Shown here one piece after another: positions 59,305-64,000 of a stretch of 64,000 nt of DNA. The stretch covers positions 79,253,778 through 79,317,777 of the forward strand of contig CM035416.1 in the NCBI GenBank assembly GCA_020310875.1, written 5' to 3'. Every line of letters starts with the position of its first letter. The stretch's first letter is position 1. The notes beneath the pieces were generated by a model that saw only the letters and a list, made by a program, of their open reading frames with translations, searched no databases and was not told where the DNA came from. Made by a program: the position numbers and the translations under genes. Source of the stretch: Ceratopteris richardii. Its lineage: Eukaryota; Streptophyta; Polypodiopsida; Polypodiales; Pteridaceae.

Positions 59305-59934
59305 CTATCCTCGACTCGTCGACGATGGGTGGGGACATTCACAAATGAAATGATCACCTTGGCATCTAAAACATGGTCCTCTAGGGGCTTGTGGTCTTAC
59401 TTGTCTCAACTGGGGCATGGGGTTTGGATTCGTATACATGACATTGGAGTATTCGGGCTCCCAATTTTGTTCCATAGATGGTGCCTCATAGTGATAAGGA
59501 TAAGTCTCACTATGCTCAGGTGACTCTATGTAATAAGCTTGTGGACTATCTTCATAGGAGTAGTGAGAACTCTGAGCATGAGGGTCATTTTTTGAGACAA
59601 TAGGGGTCACTGGCACCAATGATCTATTAGGATTTTCCTCTGCCACAACATACTTGACTGGAATCACGTTGGCAGGAGCTGATGGTTGGTTTCCCAGGAC
59701 TGGTTGTGGCCTATACTGTGCCTTATAATGTTGTTGTGGTCTATAATATGGCTGTTGGTATTGGTTCTGATACCTACCTTGTGGGTAAGGTTGCTCATTT
59801 CTGTTTTGGGTACTCTCGGGATCTAGGCAATGGAAAATCATGTTCATCTCTTTGATGCCTATGTGCTCGATGTCTCTCTCTGTCACGTCTTTCACCCTCA
59901 AGTCCTGATCTGTCTCTACCCCTAGTGTTTGCAA
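59305..59934 (-). CDS. Gag remnant of G3, capsid deleted
   Basis: The 209-aa piece begins with a stretch that corresponds to the start of the G1 Gag and jumps, after FHCLDPES, to the Tyr/Gln/Pro-rich linker (QYQQPYYRPQQHYKAQ) and the second zinc knuckle CFRCQGDHFICEC. The region corresponding to residues about 45-325 of the G1 Gag, including the whole capsid and the first knuckle, is missing. Without capsid this copy could only move with help from another element. Confidence 0.85.
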   Translation of the reverse strand: MQTLGVETDQDLRVKDVTERDIEHIGIKEMNMIFHCLDPESTQNRNEQPYPQGRYQNQYQQPYYRPQQHYKAQYRPQPVLGNQPSAPANVIPVKYVVAEENPNRSLVPVTPIVSKNDPHAQSSHYSYEDSPQAYYIESPEHSETYPYHYEAPSMEQNWEPEYSNVMYTNPNPMPQLRQVRPQAPRGPCFRCQGDHFICECPHPSSTSRG

Positions 59935-59965
59935 AGCTTACTTCAAGTCTCTCTCTTGTGCGTTC

Positions 59966-60750
59966 TCATTGTGCTTCATGAGTCTGTGATGATCCTACAC
60001 CTTGGTGGCCATGGGAAATATTAGACCTTGCTGGAGGGAAAATCAAGTCACTCTTCCAAGTGTATGCATGTCTATCATGTTCTGTTACCAATAAAATTTT
60101 CTCTAACGTGTTATCTAGGTAGACAACTTTGCCTGGAGTCTCTGGATCCTTGAACTCGTAGATGATGACTATGCCTACTTGGCTAGGTTGATCTGGCTTG
60201 AATATCCAAAAGGCTTCCTCCGTTTCTCTATTTAAGAATAGTTCTATGCTTTTGTTGTCTTGAGGAATCCAATATGGAGTGATCACTTTGGTCAAAACTG
60301 ACTTACCTCTCCGAGTTTTGGGTTCTCGTCCTACATCTCCTTGCTCTAGGTCTCCTATCTTGTTCTCAAGAATGATGTTTCCAAACTCATCTGTCCTATC
60401 TGGTAGGTTGGTGACCACATACATGGTTCCTTCCTTATCAATGTATGAACCCTCTTTGAACTTGACCACTGGGTGTTCAAGTCCAAAGGGTTGATCTGGA
60501 TTTTTGAGTTAGACCACTGATCGCCTCAGGCCATCCTCATAGATGCGAGCACCTGATCGGTTGGTTCGAATATATTCCAATTGTGTTTTATATGGACTTT
60601 CTGGTGTTTGTAGATAGGCAGTTCGTAAGCCACCTGCAGGTTTCCCCATGCTAAAAGGCATTTCTGAGTCACTTGTGTCAGAACTTAGTATGTATGGATA
60701 ACCACTTAGTTGTTGTGCCCAAATCTATTGCTTTGTCTATCCTTTCCTAG
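59966..60750 (-). CDS. Pre-gag domain of G3, unrecognised
   Basis: The 167-aa open piece (59966-60469) reads EGSYIDKEGTMYVVTNLPDR, RGKSVLTKVITPYWIPQDNK, then TEEAFWIFKPDQPSQVGIVI, IYEFKDPETPGKVVYLDNTL and YTWKSDLIFPP. Upstream, in broken frames up to 60,750, are parts matching G1 (LGYPYILSSDTSDSEM-like and RTNRSGARIYEDGLRR). The domain is the same as in G1, and it is uninterrupted here from DKEG to FPP, so its extent can be read more clearly. Confidence 0.72.
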
Positions 60751-61017
60751 GTGTCTACCAGATCTCAAGTTCATAAGCTTTGCCTTCTCATCCCAAAATT
60801 CTCCTATGTATTGCTCAAAATCCTTTGGAGCACCCTTGGTTTCCTAATCCCACTTGACGGTCAACTTCAAATTAGTCTATCTGAAAATCAACACATTATT
60901 CTTACAAGCTTTCCAACGAGCTATAGAGCTCAAAAAATGGACTTTTGATGAAAAACTTATGTCAAATCAGGCTCTTGAGGGTCAAAACAGGCAAACAGGA
61001 AGTTATGAGAAAATCAT
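60751..61017 (-). promoter_or_regulatory. G3 leader with conserved GAGCT hairpin
   Basis: This non-coding stretch aligns with the G1 leader around 27,370-27,550. GAGCTATAGAGCTC at 60918-60931 forms a 5-bp stem with an ATAG loop, where G1 has ATAA. The stem bases are identical in both. Confidence 0.65.
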
Positions 61018-61745
61018 GATTTTGTGTGAAAATCGCGATTTTGAACAACCTTGGAAATCACAATTTTGAATGAAAATTGTGATTTTGAGGGTCAGAAAAT
61101 CGCGATGTTGAACTCTTATGAAAATCGCAATTTTGAGGGATCATGGAAATCCCTATGCTGAGCAACCATAAAAATCACGATTTTGTGAAATCATGAAAAT
61201 CGCAATGCTGAATACTTATGAAAATCACGATTTTGTGAAATCATGAAAATCGTGATGCTGAACACTTATGAAAATCATGATTCCGAGCTTTCCCCAAAAA
61301 ATGCGATTTTGATTGAAAATCATGAAAAACGTGATTTTGAATGAAAATCTTGAAAAATGCAATTTTAATTGAAAATCAAGAAAAACGCGAACTTGACTGA
61401 AAATCGTGAAAAACACAATTTTGAGTGAAAATTGTGAAAAAGGCGATTTTGACAGAAAATCGTGTTTTTGGCTTGAAAATCGCGATTTTGAGAATGACCA
61501 AAAAATTGTGATTTTGATTGAAAAGTGTGTTTTCTCAAAATCATGTTTTTTTTGCTTTAAACATGAAAATCATGTTTGCTCAGAATTGTATTTTTAACTA
61601 AAAATTTTGATTTTGTACCTTAGTGAAAATCGTGTTTTCTAAAAGTCGTGATTTTGGATGAAAATCGTGATTTGTGAAAATTGCTATTTTGATCCAACTG
61701 AAAATCGTGTTTTTCCCAAAATTGTGTTTTTGGTTGAAAATCATG
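61018..61745 (-). repeat. G3 leader array built on AAAATCGCGATTTTG
   Basis: About 35 copies of a core GAAAATCGCGATTTTGA and variants (AAATCATGATTTT, AAATCACAATTTT, AAACGCGATTTT) follow one another at 18-30 bp. The best copies contain the 14-bp palindrome AAAATCGCGATTTT. Most deviations are CpG-to-TpG/CpA. The central octamer ATCGCGAT is the same as in the G1 array, while the flanks differ completely. The array runs straight into an LTR at about 61,751 with no primer-binding site, so the 5' end of G3 is missing. Confidence 0.85.
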
Positions 61746-61750
61746 ATTTA

Positions 61751-62417
61751 GAGAGAGAACAATGGAATCTTCTATTCCACTACTTTCAGATACAGAATAT
61801 ACTTTTACATGCTCAATTCCCAAAAATTCTCTCTTCTTGAATGAGCTCTCTAGCTCTTTTCATAGTTTTTAGACTAGATTTTGACTAGTTTAGGCCTAGT
61901 GTTTGACATAGTTAAAAATTAGGTTCCTAGGCTAATTTGAAGGTTCAAACAAGCTCTAAAAATTATGAAATTCAATACGTATGTTCTTCTAATATTCCTC
62001 AAGATCAAGGACTCCTTGGCTCAAAGAAAGTGGAGTTTGAACTACCAAAAATGGATACTGTTTGTCCTAGTTGGAAATTAGGTTCCTAAGCTAATTTGAA
62101 GGCAAAAACAAGCTCTAAAAATTATGAAATTTGGCACATAGGTCCTTTTAACAACTTCAATCTTGAGGAATCATCTTCTATTAATGAAATGGAGTTTGAA
62201 CTACCAAAAATGGATATTTACAATGAAAATCAGTGATGACGATCACTGCTTATATGTGCAATAGATTGGGAAAATTAGTGACTAGGAATATTCCTTGCGT
62301 TATTGGCCTTGAATGCTTTGTCTGCTTAGCCCTCCTTGCTCTTGTATTTGGCTCTCTTGTCTCAGGCTTCCTTGTCTCATGATCCCTTGATGACTTAACC
62401 CACCTTGATGGCTAACA
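61751..62417 (-). repeat. LTR related to the G lineage, with internal duplication
   Basis: The plus strand ends GGCTAACA at 62417, followed by CTCCCCCTCTCTTG, complement of a polypurine tract (62418-62431), so this is a minus-strand 3' LTR. It carries the hairpin GAGCTCTCTAGCTC at 61843-61856, with a TATA changed to TTTTCATAG. A block of about 160 bp (AATTAGGTTCCTAGGCTAAT...) is tandemly duplicated (about 61,916-62,060 and 62,075-62,220). It differs too much from the G3 3' LTR to be its partner. The left end is lost. Confidence 0.7.
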
Positions 62418-62431
62418 CTCCCCCTCTCTTG

Positions 62432-63165
62432 TGTCTATCCAGAAATAGGCAAGAGATCGAATCTTTTTCAAAACTTTAAAAGGACCTGCATATCGAGGAG
62501 AAATTCTATGATCCTTCCCTAGCAACAAGTTAGATTGGTGAGGATTGGCTTTAAGAAATACCATGTTGTCTATTTGAAATTCAAGTGGTCTTCTCTTCAA
62601 ATCATAGAATTTCTTGTCATTTCTGAGCTTCTTTTATGTGTTGCTTAATTTTTTTCGATTTCTTCATCCATCTTATCAAGAATTTCTCAGAGACTTCTAC
62701 ATTATCTAGAAAACCCAAAAATGAAGGCAGAGTCAAACAATTATAGCAATACATAGCCTCAAATGGAGTCATTTTTATACATGCATGCCATGCACTATTG
62801 TATGCAAACTCAACTAAGGGCAAATAATCACTCCAATTGTCCTACTTTTTATTCACATACATATGCAACATAACTTCAAGTACCTGATTAACCCTCTCAA
62901 TTTCCCCATCAATTTGTGGATGGAAAGCTGTAATCATAGGAAGTTGAGTTCTAACCAATTCAAATGTTGCTCTTCAAAAGTTTGATGTGAACCTAGAGTC
63001 TCTATCAGAACTTATGCTTTTAGGCATTCCATGCAATCAAAAAATTTCTTTTACAAATATTATTGCAATATTCAAGGAAATATTAGTCTTTTTCATAGGG
63101 AAGAAATGTGCCATCTTGGTAAGTCAATTAACTACCACAAATATGGTATCATGTCTGCTTCTGGT
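62432..63165 (-). pseudogene. Chromovirus-type integrase, truncated both ends
   Basis: On the minus strand the fragment reads DTIFVVVN (normally VVVDRLTKMAHF), SSDRDSRFTSNF, AFHPQIDGEIERVNQVLEVM, PLVEFAYNSAWHACIKMTPF, and RRPLEFQIDNMVFLKANPH ... SPRYAGPFKVLKKI. This is the catalytic core and C-terminal domain typical of Tekay/CRM/Reina-like chromoviruses. Stops interrupt it, one of them near 62,830. The frame then passes abruptly into sequence beside the polypurine tract, and no chromodomain is found. The upstream part is cut at about 63,165, where G4 begins. Confidence 0.85.
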
Positions 63166-63181
63166 CATAGGTAATTTAGTG

Positions 63182-64000
63182 TCAGCACCAATCCTTCGAG
63201 TACCCAATTGGAATAAGCCATTTCATATTCATGTGGATGCATCCACGTTTGCCATTGGTTGCATTTTAGCTCAACCTGCAGATACAGGAAAGCTAGACCA
63301 CCCTATAGCCTATGCCAGTAGAAAAAGGCCAAAATGAGCTCAAATCATGATTTCGACAGCACATAGTGAAGCAGATTTGAAAGCAGAGCGTAATTATACC
63401 ACAATCGAGAGAGAAGGCCTAGGGATGGTGTATGCAGTAAAAAAGTTCAGACATTATCTTTTAGCAAACAAATTCAAATTCTTCATTGATCATCAAGCCC
63501 TACTGTACTTAGTCAATAAGCCTTGTAATACAAGACGACTAGTACGATGGTTTCTATTGTTGATGGAATTTGATTTTGAAGTAGTAGTCAAGAAAGGAAA
63601 TACCCACATAAGAGCGGATCACCTATCAAGAATGACACATGGAGAACCACCCATAGGAATACCAGATGATCTGCCAGATACGTACCTTTTTAATCTTGAA
63701 GTATGTCCACAATGGGCAGAAAAATTGATTCCTATACTTACGCATGGACCAAAAAATGGAATCACACCAAACCGAACCCAAGACCTATGGAAGATTAAAA
63801 ACCTTCATATCATTGCTGGAAGTTTGTATCACCAAGATTCAAATGGATTACTCATGAGATGCGTAGAAGAAGAGGAAAAGGAAATGTGGCTTCAGAAAGC
63901 ACATGTAAATCAATGGAAAACTCATCTAAATGCGAACGAAACATGGCAAACATTAAGGAGATTGGGCATATATTGACCAACCATGCAGAGGGATGCACAT
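63182..64000 (+). pseudogene. G4: G-lineage RNase H and HHCC-1 fragment (plus strand)
   Basis: The plus strand gives APILRVPNWNKPFHIHVDAS, ERNYTTIEREGLGMVYAVKK, FIDHQALLYLVNKPCNTRRL and RADHLSRMTHGE, thus nearly all of RNase H. LPDTYLFNLEVCPQWAEKLI follows, and then the first HHCC module (KAHVNQWKTHLNANETWQTL, RRLGIY, stop, PTMQRDA). One stop plus an odd 20-residue insert (AQIMISTAHSEADLKA) lies in RNase H. The window ends before the CXXC pair. It supports HHCC-1 as a standard feature of the lineage. Confidence 0.85.

Larger units (their letters stand above)
51007..61750 (-). mobile_element. G3: G-lineage Ty3/gypsy element lacking capsid
   Basis: The 3' LTR (51007-51619) is complete; the 5' end breaks off inside the leader array near 61,750. 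Internal order on the minus strand matches G1: leader, pre-gag domain, Gag remnant, linker, protease 1, RT, RNase H, HHCC-1, HHCC-2/integrase and protease-like domain 2. It differs from G1 in three ways: the capsid is deleted, the last part of pol is one long open frame of 731 aa, and only about 1.4 kb lies between that frame and the LTR, so the extra 3' ORF of G1 is absent. It inserted into G2. Confidence 0.9.

Noticed and set aside
61751..62417. 5' LTR of G3
   Set aside because: It is too diverged from the G3 3' LTR, has a 160-bp internal duplication and its own polypurine tract on the far side, and lacks a PBS next to the G3 leader.

Overview
This is about 64 kb of plant nuclear DNA made almost wholly of LTR retrotransposons, many nested or broken, plus one LINE. 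I found no host protein gene, no intact tRNA or rRNA gene, no CRISPR array and nothing bacterial. Long, decayed, AT-rich nested repeats of this kind fit a large-genome vascular plant. A 30-nt stretch (9347-9376) matching, from memory, the 3' half of gymnosperm-type 5S rRNA makes a gymnosperm my best guess, but only a guess.

Layout, left to right. 1-3.9 kb: fragments of at least three LTR elements (a chromovirus-like 3' end; an LTR family seen twice; the 5' end of a G-lineage Ty3/gypsy element, G0). 3,890-9,876 (-): C0, a nearly complete Ty1/copia element with both LTRs and TTAAG target duplications, carrying a 5S rRNA-like block in its leader. 9.9-12.3 kb: integrase debris and an old remnant (R1). 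12,294-28,905 (-): G1, a Ty3/gypsy element of about 16.6 kb. 28.9-37.1 kb (-): a broken LINE, split by the copia element C1 (29,930-35,589, +). 37.1-41.4 kb (-): R2, a remnant of the G-lineage 3' ORF, with a solo LTR flanked by ATCAC. 41,391-47,910 (-): copia C2, whose 5' LTR holds a collapsed LTR-PBS-LTR element flanked by CTCCT. 47.9-51.0 kb (+): G2, a decayed G-lineage copy. 51,007-61,750 (-): G3, a G-lineage copy lacking its capsid. 61.75-63.2 kb (-): an LTR joined to chromovirus-type integrase. 63.2-64 kb (+): G4, another G-lineage fragment.

The most interesting object is the G lineage (G0-G4, R1, R2). Read 5' to 3', an element has an LTR, a tRNA-Asp primer-binding site, a leader array built on the palindrome ATCGCGAT, a conserved unrecognised pre-gag domain, gag with two zinc knuckles, a long linker, retropepsin 1, RT, RNase H, a first HHCC zinc-binding module, a second HHCC module with the DDE integrase core, and a second retropepsin-like domain after the integrase. 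In G3 the last two are fused in one open frame. G1 then carries about 4.4 kb of extra ORF before its 3' LTR. The extra protease-like domain and the doubled HHCC module recur in independent copies, so they belong to the lineage and not to one accident.

The elements are parasites of one another rather than a cooperating gene set. Each encodes its own Gag, protease, RT/RNase H and integrase for an intracellular replication cycle. Most reading frames carry stops or frameshifts, so current autonomous activity is unlikely; C0 is closest to intact.
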